Of a stretch of 15,849 nt of DNA, positions 8,401 to 15,039 are shown in pieces. The translations under genes and the position numbers were made by a program. The number at the start of each line of letters is the position of its first letter. Position 1 is the first letter of the stretch. The DNA is taken from positions 1-15,849 of the forward strand of contig JANBTH010000503.1 of assembly GCA_027578815.1 (NCBI GenBank), written 5' to 3'. The notes beneath the pieces are model-generated. The model ran no database searches, was not told the DNA's origin, and saw nothing but the letters and a program-made list of their open reading frames with translations. This DNA is from Coemansia sp. RSA 1804 (taxonomy: Eukaryota; Kickxellomycota; Kickxellomycetes; Kickxellales; Kickxellaceae).

Positions 8401-9328
8401 CATCGTCAACGGTATCAATATCCCAGACGTTGAGACTGGGAAATGGCCGAGAACGGGTCCACGCCTTTTCACCAGCCACCCTATCTGACGTGTTGTTTGT
8501 TTCAGCTGCGCAAGTGTCGCTGAGCTCTTCAGGAAACAGGCTCATCCAAGTATCGTCACCAAGAAAAACCAGGTTACGCTGGTCACTGCTTGCACGGTCA
8601 TCTCTTCCGGAAGACAATTCAGTGGAATTGTGGTCTCCGATCCGCGCCCGACGCAGTGACTGAAGCCAGTTGTCCTCTTCGATAGCACTTCCTGCAAAGT
8701 TGCTGCCAGCATCAATAAACGTGGGGAGCTGTCCGGTGGTTAGGCCCTTCAGACGCTGCAGTGTTGTAGTTGGCGGATCAGCGCGAAACCGATAAAGCAT
8801 CGTCTGTTCGGGATATCTTTCATTTAACTGGTGGATCGTCGAGAGTCTGTTGTGGTAGGGCATGAGCCTCTCACCCTGTTCGCTCCGTTCACGGCCCCGC
8901 TCCGCGTCGGTTGGATGGCTGCCAGCTTCCTTAGCCTTCAGCAAGCTGCTATTGTTGCCAAAACGAAGGTCAAGCTCCTCGCTCCACGTCGCAAAGTCAA
9001 CGCGCAAGGCATCGACAATAAGTACGATTGCCCTGTCGAACTTTGCAGGGTACCATGTGCTATCTGTGTTAGAAGTGCCAGTCTCTGAAGAAACACCTGC
9101 ACTAGGAGGTGGATCTGCAAATGGCAACGTGGACGAAAGCGTGTGATCGGGAAGCACCATACGAGTAAGCAAGAAACCGCGCGCAAACAGCCAGAATCCC
9201 ACAGTGCTGGCGGCCAGCAACACGAAAGCCACCAGCCAGTGCTCGCGCCTGGGGAGCGGTCTAGGACGATTATCTGTGGCTGCAGAGCTCAAACCAACAG
9301 CGTCTATTCTGTTCTCTGAAGGAGCCAT
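5474..9328 (-). CDS. GPI13: GPI ethanolamine phosphate transferase 3 (Gpi13/PIG-O)
   Basis: The 1284-residue protein adds phosphoethanolamine to the third mannose of the GPI-anchor precursor in the ER lumen, the step before transfer to proteins. Residues 31-53 are the first membrane span, ending FLLTRMVL as in PIG-O. The lumenal alkaline-phosphatase-superfamily domain follows: IVLIVDALRVDF with metal ligand D106; DPPTTTLQRLKGLTTGQLPT at 184-203, with the nucleophile Thr and followed by FIDAGSNF; FLGDDTW at 255-261; GVDHCGHRYGP at 389-399; LGDHGMDPKGDHGGDSP at 434-450. The phrase FIDAGSNF points to PIG-O rather than PIG-N or PIG-G. From about 667 on there are many hydrophobic segments (roughly a dozen). 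It is longer than yeast Gpi13 (about 1020) because of loops. The ATG at 9328 is the first in frame. The gene has no intron. Confidence 0.95.
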   Translation of the reverse strand: MAPSENRIDAVGLSSAATDNRPRPLPRREHWLVAFVLLAASTVGFWLFARGFLLTRMVLPDHTLSSTLPFADPPPSAGVSSETGTSNTDSTWYPAKFDRAIVLIVDALRVDFATWSEELDLRFGNNSSLLKAKEAGSHPTDAERGRERSEQGERLMPYHNRLSTIHQLNERYPEQTMLYRFRADPPTTTLQRLKGLTTGQLPTFIDAGSNFAGSAIEEDNWLQSLRRARIGDHNSTELSSGRDDRASSDQRNLVFLGDDTWMSLFPEELSDTCAAETNNTSDRVAGEKAWTRSRPFPSLNVWDIDTVDDGVLARLPLFLLPSEAEERTMSGQRAAEIRSRREEWRGLVRQKDMLQHPDLLTADSKMASARVGLSELHRDWDVLIAHCLGVDHCGHRYGPAHPAIGAKLAQMNKAIEYTVDAIDNSQKSTVLFVLGDHGMDPKGDHGGDSPREVDAALWMYSNKKWNSKKGAERSARVVEQSAAVLENSAHGLSIDQEIRSGWWLNTHLSDSYRQTSGKLLVDPPRMRSIPQIDFVPTVSLALGLPIPFNNLGVAIPEMFASDEDVHGEWGLLRALRLNAAQTMRYLTTYMARSRNHGFSDDAVRAWKDMLERADTSYRELSDLVAQSPRTRRQPHIEVFEEKVAAEYHAFLRLVLGTLWQMWAQFDAVLIILGLCIMALVLTALVLIYAYTRHSSLQDIIGNTWRGCLAGGAASTVIFRALFSVPFVKDSATQVSIVDMSIAGCVIGIVLAFCVQIACIKSHSLFLNIHLKTLVVNAFNLHSLVNGSACVAGVMHSLAFTSNSFTFSEDSIVHYLLQSLLFIAAASGATAYISAGSSQEKRRGSGKRVLACALAIMVLNRFSLYSTVCREEQLPGGCKPTFYGSPSASISSVPLSIANMSMVWLVPYVILRFLRQSHSHRAMIANVWIGIGMRVSMGMAAVYWVLDSIDGNISPGGGTLPYPSSGAPADSLNEPSDWSEVRIVLARMAVGIAVGGGLSAWIASPFCLDIAITEAPKDVLASGTSRKKTANSRLQPPRQAAVILGFGNAFGAAYLAFVTVIFCILYTFQQPMGGIMLSALFIKLLLCAELFDALSDALASEESTAQTLVPAQMAVMALLAYQGYFATGHQFTLVSIQWSTAFVGIRDMHLYICGILVFLNTFGSFVLTALFVPLAMLWNESLGSPLLRLAPDTYFARVTGAGALYAAYSLLVTMGAAAFAAWFRRHLMVWKVFAPRFMFAAPVFMVNIAAVLCIAIGAATVRVLTQGLAIGNSQARVAQKIQSRS

Positions 9329-9716
9329 TAGAGCTAATAAGGGATAAATGGTGATTAAATAGTGCAAAAGCGACACATAAACAAGGGATAAAGGAAAGAA
9401 ACCGGAAACTCCCTTCCCAATTGTGGAGAAAGTGGTCGAGAATGACTGTTTTGCAGATCAGATCTAGCTGGATTGAGTCTCCGCCCTGATGTAAAAGCCT
9501 GTGATTTAGGAAAGACAGTAAGCAGTAAGCAGTTCTGATTGGATTGTAGAGGATCCTTGCTCTTGAACTGGTTCCAAAAAAGCGGTGTTTGGTATATATT
9601 GCACAGTACAGTGGAATAGACGGAGGAAATGGGAGTATGATATCATTGAACATGAAATGTCTAGTGGCAATCCTATGAGTGTAGAAGTGTCCGTACCAGG
9701 GGTGCTTCAGAAGAGA
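9329..9716 (-). promoter_or_regulatory. Spacer between the FTS-like gene and GPI13
   Basis: This 388-bp stretch holds the 3' end of the FTS-like gene and the promoter and 5' leader of GPI13, both on the minus strand. A minus-strand frame (9270-9653) overlaps the GPI13 start in another frame, but it has no recognisable content. I see no other gene and no AATAAA for the upstream gene. Confidence 0.5.
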
Positions 9717-10790
9717 TTAGGTGGATTCAGTGGGACCGTTTGGGGATGATGCAAAGAGCTTAATGCGCTGCAGCGTCGCATCGTAGTCCTCGTCCGAAAG
9801 CGGGGAGAAGATGATCGGACAGTCGTGCGTCTGCTGCTTGTACAAGTGGTCGGGCATCCGGGAGCGCATGGAGTCGATTCTGGCGTGCTCGCGGAACTGC
9901 GGCAGATCGTTCTTGAATCTGAGAAAGGCAGCAACATTGTAGCAGTCGCGCGCCTGCAGCTGCTTGAGCACGCGGTTCTTGAAGGAGTTCTTAAAGTAAT
10001 GCAGAGCGTGGAAGATGTAGTCGCTGTAGGGCGTCCACTGGGGGAACTGGTGCTCCAGCGCAAAGCGGCCGTCCTCGAGTCGCACCAGCGGATGTGCCAC
10101 CGGCGTTGCCAGCGTGATGGCAGGGTGCAGCCGCGGATACTCGCGCGGGATGTCGATGCGGAAGCGGATGACAGCGTCACGCCAGTATCCGCGCTTGACA
10201 AACATGACGCCGTACCAGACGTTGATTGAGCCAAGCGACGGCATCACATAGACGCCGCGCGGCGTGTGGCCCATCGTCCGCAGTCCAAGAAGCTCAATCT
10301 GCAACTCGCAGCGCCGCATGTGCTCCGAGTAGAACCGCCCCGAAGAGGCAATTGCCAACGGCACCGCTGGGCCCTTGAGATCCTCCTCGCTTGTGTGCGT
10401 CTCCGCCATCTCCTGGCCACCTTCTGCACCAGCATGGCCTGTTGTTGGCGGATCAACATCCATTGCATCGTTGTCGGAGCTCTCCTGCTCGCCCACGCCG
10501 CCTTCTCCATTGCGACCATTCCCCTTGCCGGGCTTTGTTGGCGTCATCAGCGCCGCATCTGCGTAGCTGCTGACGTAGCTGCCGCTCTTCGAGCTCTTGC
10601 TGGCAGACTGGACGTCAACGCCGCTGGTGTACGTTGCAAAGAACAGATCCTTGAGCCGCTGCGAGGGCGAGCGTGTGCTTGTCTGGTGTCCAAACCGTAT
10701 CTGCGCCGCATCATCCGTCCGCTCCTTCTCCTTGAAGCGGGACGCGGCTGTGCGGATGGGCGTCTCGAACAAAGCACTCGGTCTGCTCAT
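9717..10790 (-). CDS. FTS/AKTIP-like inactive E2 (UEV) protein
   Basis: The 357-residue protein has a ubiquitin-conjugating-enzyme fold at about residues 153-275. Landmarks match AKTIP/FTS: GVYVMPSLGSINVWYGVMFV at 179-198, RDAVIRFRIDIPREYP at 204-219, and ATPVAHPLVRLEDGRF at 228-243. The E2 His-Pro-Asn motif is His-Pro-Leu here and no Cys follows at the active-site position, so it should be a catalytically inactive UEV. In animals and Aspergillus, FTS joins Hook and FHIP in the FHF complex, which links early endosomes to dynein. Residues 1-150 are low in hydrophobics and rich in Ser, Gly and acids, so probably disordered. A conserved-looking tail (IIFSPLSDEDYDATL, 326-340) recalls the AKTIP ISFSPW segment. 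I chose the ATG at 10790, the first ATG in frame. It is divergent to the zinc-ribbon gene. Confidence 0.85.
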   Translation of the reverse strand: MSRPSALFETPIRTAASRFKEKERTDDAAQIRFGHQTSTRSPSQRLKDLFFATYTSGVDVQSASKSSKSGSYVSSYADAALMTPTKPGKGNGRNGEGGVGEQESSDNDAMDVDPPTTGHAGAEGGQEMAETHTSEEDLKGPAVPLAIASSGRFYSEHMRRCELQIELLGLRTMGHTPRGVYVMPSLGSINVWYGVMFVKRGYWRDAVIRFRIDIPREYPRLHPAITLATPVAHPLVRLEDGRFALEHQFPQWTPYSDYIFHALHYFKNSFKNRVLKQLQARDCYNVAAFLRFKNDLPQFREHARIDSMRSRMPDHLYKQQTHDCPIIFSPLSDEDYDATLQRIKLFASSPNGPTEST

Positions 10791-11231
10791 TTGGGCCAAT
10801 GCTGCAAATCTAAAAGCCCGCCGTCCTATTTGGCAGTCGAGGTGAAAGTTGTATTCTCCGCAATAGAGCAACACCAAGCGGCTTAACTAGGATACACAAA
10901 CAAAGCGTTTTGTTAAAGTAGTGCAACAGGCCTTTCTCACAGCAAGATGAATAGTGAAGAACAAGACAAAGCAAAACAAACAAAGCAGGACAAAGCAAAG
11001 AAGCAAACAAAACAAACGGCTTTTCCCAAGCCAATTTTTGGGTCCATCTTTAAGGCCTTGTTACAGTGTTGTGATCATCGCGGCTAGTTTCAAATTACCG
11101 ATTAATTATATTTTTCCTTTGTTCTTGCTTTTCTTTTCCTTTTTCTTTTCCTTTTTCTTTTTAAACACACAGTTATCCTTTAATGTCTTCTATTAGGCGT
11201 TCTTGTCTGCTTCGCTAGATTTGCCCACCCG
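10791..11231. promoter_or_regulatory. Divergent promoter between the FTS-like and zinc-ribbon genes
   Basis: This 441-bp spacer contains a purine/C-rich, T-poor run (about 10960-11018, built on CAAAGCA/CAAACAAA-like units) and a pure pyrimidine run (about 11110-11162). Strong strand bias of this kind is common in fungal promoters that exclude nucleosomes. No other gene is visible. Confidence 0.6.
11133..11162. repeat. 12-bp pyrimidine tandem repeat
   Basis: The unit CTTTTCCTTTTT starts at 11133 and 11145, with a partial third copy at 11157. It sits about 70-100 bp upstream of the zinc-ribbon ATG, inside the pyrimidine run. Confidence 0.7.
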
Positions 11232-12179
11232 ATGGTCGCGAAGAATTTGGAAGAACAGCAGTCAGCGCGACTGAATCACCTACACACAGCGTCGCGCATG
11301 GCATTCCGAATATGTCCACAACTGGCTGCATTCTACGGCAACGAGTTCTCCACAGCCCTCGGCAGCCAAAAGGCAGCAAATTCTGTTGTACGCTACCAGT
11401 GCCCTTACTGCGGATCACCGCTTGTTGATAGCCGGAGCGTGTCCCGCGTGTCGGTGGTGCGGACACCACAACCTCAAAAGGGCTGCTTGGCCAAGGGCGC
11501 ATCTGAAAAACTTCGTGGAAGGGCAAAGAAACGGGCGCTGCGGACTACGAAGCGAAAAGGATTGAACCAGGGCAACAGCTGCAAGCGACGGGTTGTAAAA
11601 GTTTTGCTGAGTGACATTACTGATGATCGCACGTCAGAAACAACCAAGGCAGGGCGAGACGGAACGCAGAAGAACATCAAAAACACTGTGGAATATATAT
11701 GCGGGCTCTGTGACTCTCGAGTCGTGTATCCTGGCGCCACAGCATCCGGCCTCGATGCCGCAGGGCTTTCCGGTGGTGCGGTCAAGACCTTGCGACAACC
11801 GGAAATTACCAGCAGCATCAACAGCAACCCAGCTCTCCAGATCAAGGGAAAGCATACAGAAGCTAACTCAAGAGGCTCTGTTCGGCCCCCGCCTGCCGAT
11901 CTTCAGTCAAACGCAGTAAGTGTTCAATACAAGGCCGCTAGGCCGAATAAGCCACCCGCTCCAGTACCAGTCAAAGAAGCGTCTAAAGTAGCTTTGGCCA
12001 AGAAAGATGCAGGTATTACAGAGACCGTGGCCGATGCAGCACAGACCGACTCTCAGACCAAGAAGCGTAAGCGGTACAAAAGCAATCTACTCGCGACATT
12101 GGCTGCGAACAAGAAGAGATCCGAGGATCAGAAGAACAATTCATCTTTCAATCTAGGCGACTTTCTGTCTGGTCTTTAA
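11232..12179 (+). CDS. Zinc-ribbon protein resembling RNase P/MRP subunits (Rpr2/Rpp21/Snm1 or C18orf21 type)
   Basis: The 315-residue protein has an N-terminal helical part with RLNHLHTAS (13-21), like the R-I/L-N-Y-L-Y-Q-A helix of Rpp21/Rpr2. Two half-ribbons follow: CPYC at 57-60, continuing GSPLVDSRSVSRV, and CGLC at 157-160, continuing DSRVVYPG. Four cysteines in this order are the zinc-ribbon pattern of Rpr2/Rpp21/Snm1 and of C18orf21, an RNase MRP-linked protein in animals. About 95 residues, many basic (KKRALRTTKRKG and others), separate the two pairs, far more than in Rpp21. The C-terminus (KRKRYKSNLLATLAANKKRS, then NLGDFLSGL) looks like a nuclear, RNA-binding tail. I infer a role in RNase P or MRP, acting on pre-tRNA or pre-rRNA; which particle is not decided. 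Single exon; the ATG at 11232 is the first in frame. Confidence 0.6.
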   Translation: MVAKNLEEQQSARLNHLHTASRMAFRICPQLAAFYGNEFSTALGSQKAANSVVRYQCPYCGSPLVDSRSVSRVSVVRTPQPQKGCLAKGASEKLRGRAKKRALRTTKRKGLNQGNSCKRRVVKVLLSDITDDRTSETTKAGRDGTQKNIKNTVEYICGLCDSRVVYPGATASGLDAAGLSGGAVKTLRQPEITSSINSNPALQIKGKHTEANSRGSVRPPPADLQSNAVSVQYKAARPNKPPAPVPVKEASKVALAKKDAGITETVADAAQTDSQTKKRKRYKSNLLATLAANKKRSEDQKNNSSFNLGDFLSGL

Positions 12180-12818
12180 TGCAAAAGCGTGTTTGTTTTT
12201 ATGATAATGCCACATTAAGTAAACGATGTCTTTGTTTATATCTATGCGCTTCTTGTCTTGTATTTTAAATGCCGTTGCTTCTATTAAACCGTGTTTACTT
12301 CTGCCTTTATTAAAGCGTGTCCATTCACAGCGAAAACGGAAACAATGTAGTGTTCTGCTGCACTACAATTGCAACCTTGTCTAGAATGGGCTTTTATACT
12401 TTTGATTCTGCATTTGCAGTATTGTAAACGTCGATATTGACAATTACAATCTCGCTGTTGTTAAAAAAAGCCCATGCCTGCGTCTGCGTGTACTTTAACT
12501 AACTCGTAAATTGTTTTACAGAATAGGAGATAATATACGCTATCGCCAGAATATGTCTGGAGATAAATAAGAACCACTTTGGCATTTCCTGGTGACAGCA
12601 AAGAATTCTAGACTTTCAATTTCTCGTCTCCACAACACGCACTAGTCTTTATTTTTTATAATTATCATTTGTAAGCCTTTTCTTCTTCTTTGGTCTTTAG
12701 GTTTTATTTTCTGAACATTCTGTTATATTCATTTTGATATTCGTGTATAATAGTCAGGCTGTACAAGATCGTTCTTTTTTGACACGTTTTAATAGAAGTA
12801 TCGGAGGAATCGTCAAAC
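12180..12818. other. AT-rich spacer with inverted repeats and a possible intron end
   Basis: No protein gene is visible in these 639 bp. Three loose copies of an AAARCGTGTTT-like element occur near 12183, 12285 and 12312. Inverted repeats cluster at 12343-12475 (listed separately). CTAAC (12499-12503), a T-rich run and TTTTACAG ending at 12521 look like a plus-strand intron end; candidate donors are GTAAAC at 12219 or 12424. This could be a 5'-leader intron of the gene at 12819. Confidence 0.45.
12343..12475. repeat. Cluster of inverted repeats able to fold as an RNA
   Basis: A hairpin lies at 12343-12371, with CAATGTAGTG pairing CACTACAATTG except for one bulged A. Next, ATGGGCTTTT (12386-12395) is complementary over 10 bp to AAAAGCCCAT (12466-12475). 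Inside that pair, CTGC/GCAG forms a small stem (12408-12419) and ATTGTAA (12421-12427) pairs with TTACAAT (12444-12450). The whole could form a branched structure. AT-rich DNA yields some of this by chance. Confidence 0.4.
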
Positions 12819-13616
12819 ATGGCGTCGTCTTCTATATGTGTTCTTGGCAATGACAGCAATGATAGGGAGATCGCGGCAGACACTGCATTGCGTGCCTCCA
12901 AAGAGATAGCATCTCTGCCGACTCCATCCACCATGGGCCCAGATGTCCAGCACAGATCGTCATGGAACATTAACAGCAAGCTTGTGGACTTGCTGCAGTA
13001 TCTCAATCCTCTGTTCTACGCAAGACTCGCGCAGTCCTTGGTCTACTCAATGTTGGAGTCTTTTGGCCCAAACGCTGCGTCTGGACACAATATACGTATA
13101 GAGAGTGATGGCACTCAACGCGAAGTCCCTTCCTTGGCGGCGGTTGTTCCCGCGGATGCAATTGCCATTGATTGCGGTTACATTGATGATGCTGGTCACA
13201 AACAAGTGGAACACCCTGCTGGGAACAATATAATGGCCGGAGCCCAGTATATCACTGTTTCTCCCGAGTTTGAGTATCTCCCTGATCTTGATCTCGGCCC
13301 TTCCTCTGTCAGTGTTGCTGAAACAGATACCATCTCGTCTGCTGACAAAGGAAACCCCACCCACACAGGCAAACCCGCATCTGTATCTCAAACTCAGTCC
13401 AAGCCAAATCCAGATCCAATGGATACTTCAAACACCTTGCCAACGTCTACATCTGCAGATGGGAATTCTACAGATATCAACAGAACTACTACTGGTGTAT
13501 CAGATAGTCCCGAAAAGCCTTCAGAAGGTGGTGCGTGCGAGCTTGGCGACAAACCAAAAGGCCCAAAGAGGGGAAACCGCAAAAAGAATAGGAAGAACAA
13601 GGAAAGAAACAATTGA
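12819..13616 (+). CDS. Hypothetical 265-residue protein with a basic C-terminal tail
   Basis: I do not recognise this protein. The ATG at 12819 has a good context (TCAAACATGGCG) and the frame is open for 265 codons. Residues 48-84 are a hydrophobic, probably helical block, NINSKLVDLLQYLNPLFYAR followed by LAQSLVYSMLESFGP; it is amphipathic rather than a clear membrane span. Residues 101-160 contain a second ordered-looking stretch with aromatic and acidic residues (VSPEFEYLPDLDLG). Residues 161-240 are Ser/Thr/Pro-rich and probably disordered. The last 22 residues (KPKGPKRGNRKKNRKNKERN) are very basic and could bind RNA or act as a nuclear signal. No signal peptide is seen. It is tandem with the zinc-ribbon gene and convergent with the methyltransferase. 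It may be restricted to the lineage. AATAAA follows 12 nt after the stop. Confidence 0.7.
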   Translation: MASSSICVLGNDSNDREIAADTALRASKEIASLPTPSTMGPDVQHRSSWNINSKLVDLLQYLNPLFYARLAQSLVYSMLESFGPNAASGHNIRIESDGTQREVPSLAAVVPADAIAIDCGYIDDAGHKQVEHPAGNNIMAGAQYITVSPEFEYLPDLDLGPSSVSVAETDTISSADKGNPTHTGKPASVSQTQSKPNPDPMDTSNTLPTSTSADGNSTDINRTTTGVSDSPEKPSEGGACELGDKPKGPKRGNRKKNRKNKERNN

Positions 13617-13627
13617 TCCCGAGTCAA

Positions 13628-13633
13628 AATAAA
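13628..13633 (+). terminator. AATAAA polyadenylation signal after the hypothetical gene
   Basis: Canonical hexamer beginning 12 nt after the TGA at 13614-13616, in the 160-bp gap before the convergent methyltransferase stop. Confidence 0.5.
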
Positions 13634-13776
13634 GATAAAAACTACAACAAAAACTACTTTAAATAGTCTATAACTTTGTCTCTAGAACGATACTAGCATT
13701 TGCTATATATACGATTAACTCTTTGCAAAGAAGCTTTAGTACTAGTGCTTGTAAACGCGTATGTATTTTCGTTTTG

Positions 13777-15039
13777 TTATGCAGGGAGCTTCACGCCAAT
13801 AACATAGGCATTGAACGATTCAGGCATCTCAGCGGGCAATATGAGTTCCTCAAAAGCTCCAAAGTCGGGACTGTCCTTCTTCTTGCGACTACGCTCATGA
13901 TCGCTTTCATTTTCGCTTTCATCCTCATTCTTATTCTCTCTTTCGCTCTCACTCTCGCTCTCACTCTCATCCAATTCTTCCATGCTGTCTTTAGCGCTTA
14001 TCCAAACACATACATCGTCAAACCCAGCCTCGAGCATCGCTTCACGAAGTTCGCAAAGAGAATAAACCCTAAAGTCATAAGTGAAGCAGTCCTTAAGCAT
14101 TGAACCATCTTGCATTCGGAAGCTGAGCGAGAAGCGTGTTGTGTTTCGCAGCATATCAAAGTTGCCTTGGCGAAAGTAGTATCTGAACGTACCAATGTTC
14201 CGTACTCTGGAAATGCCAGACCTCGCTGCTTCGTGCCCTCCAAAAAGATCGCAAAACAAAAGACCAAAGTCATTTAGGTTGCCAAGACTGTGCTTTAAAT
14301 ACCTAACCAGATCTTGACGCTTGTGGAAATAGCATATGCCGAAATTGAACGAAGCAATAATGTCGGTCCGAGGAACTGTTCGGTTTCCGGTATGCTTACT
14401 TCCCTGGATCTTGCTGTCGTCGCCATGGACATCGAATACATCGGCACAAACCAGCTTTATTCTGTCATCGCTGGTCAATCCATGACTGTCTCTCCCGATG
14501 GTATGCTCGCTGGCGTATTCAATTACCTCTGGATCAATATCCACGCCATACGCATACCTGGTTGCAGATGGGCTAGAGCTCACCCACTCCATACAGAGCA
14601 CTGCGGTCCCACAGAAATCCTCACGAAGGCTATATGCTTGGCGACGGCCAACATACTCACCGTCCGTGTCATCTTCGCACTCCTTGTCCTTGTGTCTACT
14701 AGTCTTCACTTCCGTGTTACAACCATCTTTCCTTGGGCCAGTTCCACTGCTGGCTCTTCTGCTTCCGGAATCAAGGTAGCGGCTGTTGAGCTTGCGATAA
14801 ATGCTGTCAAGGTTCCGTACTTCCTTGCGCGGATGTTGGACCGCTTGCTGGTACAGCTGGTATTTGTCTGCCAGCTCGGCCATTGTCTTTGGGCGTTGTT
14901 TTTTGCTCTTGCCTTTTTTGGACACTGCTGGTTTGCTACTGTCACTTGCAGGGGATATGGTGGATGATGCTGCATTTCCTTCGGCCTTGGTCTTTAGCCA
15001 TGCTGACATCCGGTGCGTCTTGGGCTTCTCTGACGGCAT
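13777..15039 (-). CDS. Class I SAM-dependent methyltransferase with a Ser/Glu repeat insert
   Basis: The 420-residue protein has a Rossmann-type methyltransferase domain. ELADKYQLYQQAVQHPRKEV (55-74) is the usual N-terminal helix of this bacterial/fungal family. Motif I is SLREDFCGTA (137-146), the second strand is YGVDIDPEVIEYA (164-176), and VCADVFDV is at 197-204. FNFGICYFHKRQDL (231-244) and LFCDLFGGHEA (261-271) are the family's later motifs. RVYSLCELREAMLEAGFDDV (324-343) is the helix near the C-terminus. An acidic ESESE-type run with a basic end (354-388) is inserted before the final strand (FNAYVIGV, 409-416). The first 50 residues are Lys/Ser-rich and may be a nuclear or nucleolar signal. 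The substrate is unknown; members I recall are annotated only as methyltransferases. ATG 15039 is the natural start. Confidence 0.85.
   Translation of the reverse strand: MPSEKPKTHRMSAWLKTKAEGNAASSTISPASDSSKPAVSKKGKSKKQRPKTMAELADKYQLYQQAVQHPRKEVRNLDSIYRKLNSRYLDSGSRRASSGTGPRKDGCNTEVKTSRHKDKECEDDTDGEYVGRRQAYSLREDFCGTAVLCMEWVSSSPSATRYAYGVDIDPEVIEYASEHTIGRDSHGLTSDDRIKLVCADVFDVHGDDSKIQGSKHTGNRTVPRTDIIASFNFGICYFHKRQDLVRYLKHSLGNLNDFGLLFCDLFGGHEAARSGISRVRNIGTFRYYFRQGNFDMLRNTTRFSLSFRMQDGSMLKDCFTYDFRVYSLCELREAMLEAGFDDVCVWISAKDSMEELDESESESESERENKNEDESENESDHERSRKKKDSPDFGAFEELILPAEMPESFNAYVIGVKLPA
13880..13985 (-). repeat. Low-complexity repeat coding for Ser/Glu, Asn/Asp-rich segment
   Basis: Imperfect hexamers of the type GAGAGC/GAGAGT on the minus strand encode alternating Glu-Ser, then a run rich in Glu, Asn and Asp and a short Arg/Lys end. 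The repeat keeps the reading frame, and hexamer slippage would keep it too, so length variation between strains is likely. Confidence 0.75.

Noticed and set aside
9329..9376. In-frame upstream extension of the Gpi13/PIG-O frame
   Set aside because: It relies on a GTG start; the first ATG at 9328 gives the expected short cytosolic N-terminus before the first membrane span.
9270..9653. Minus-strand 127-codon frame overlapping the GPI13 start
   Set aside because: Out of frame with GPI13, no motif, and covers its promoter and leader.
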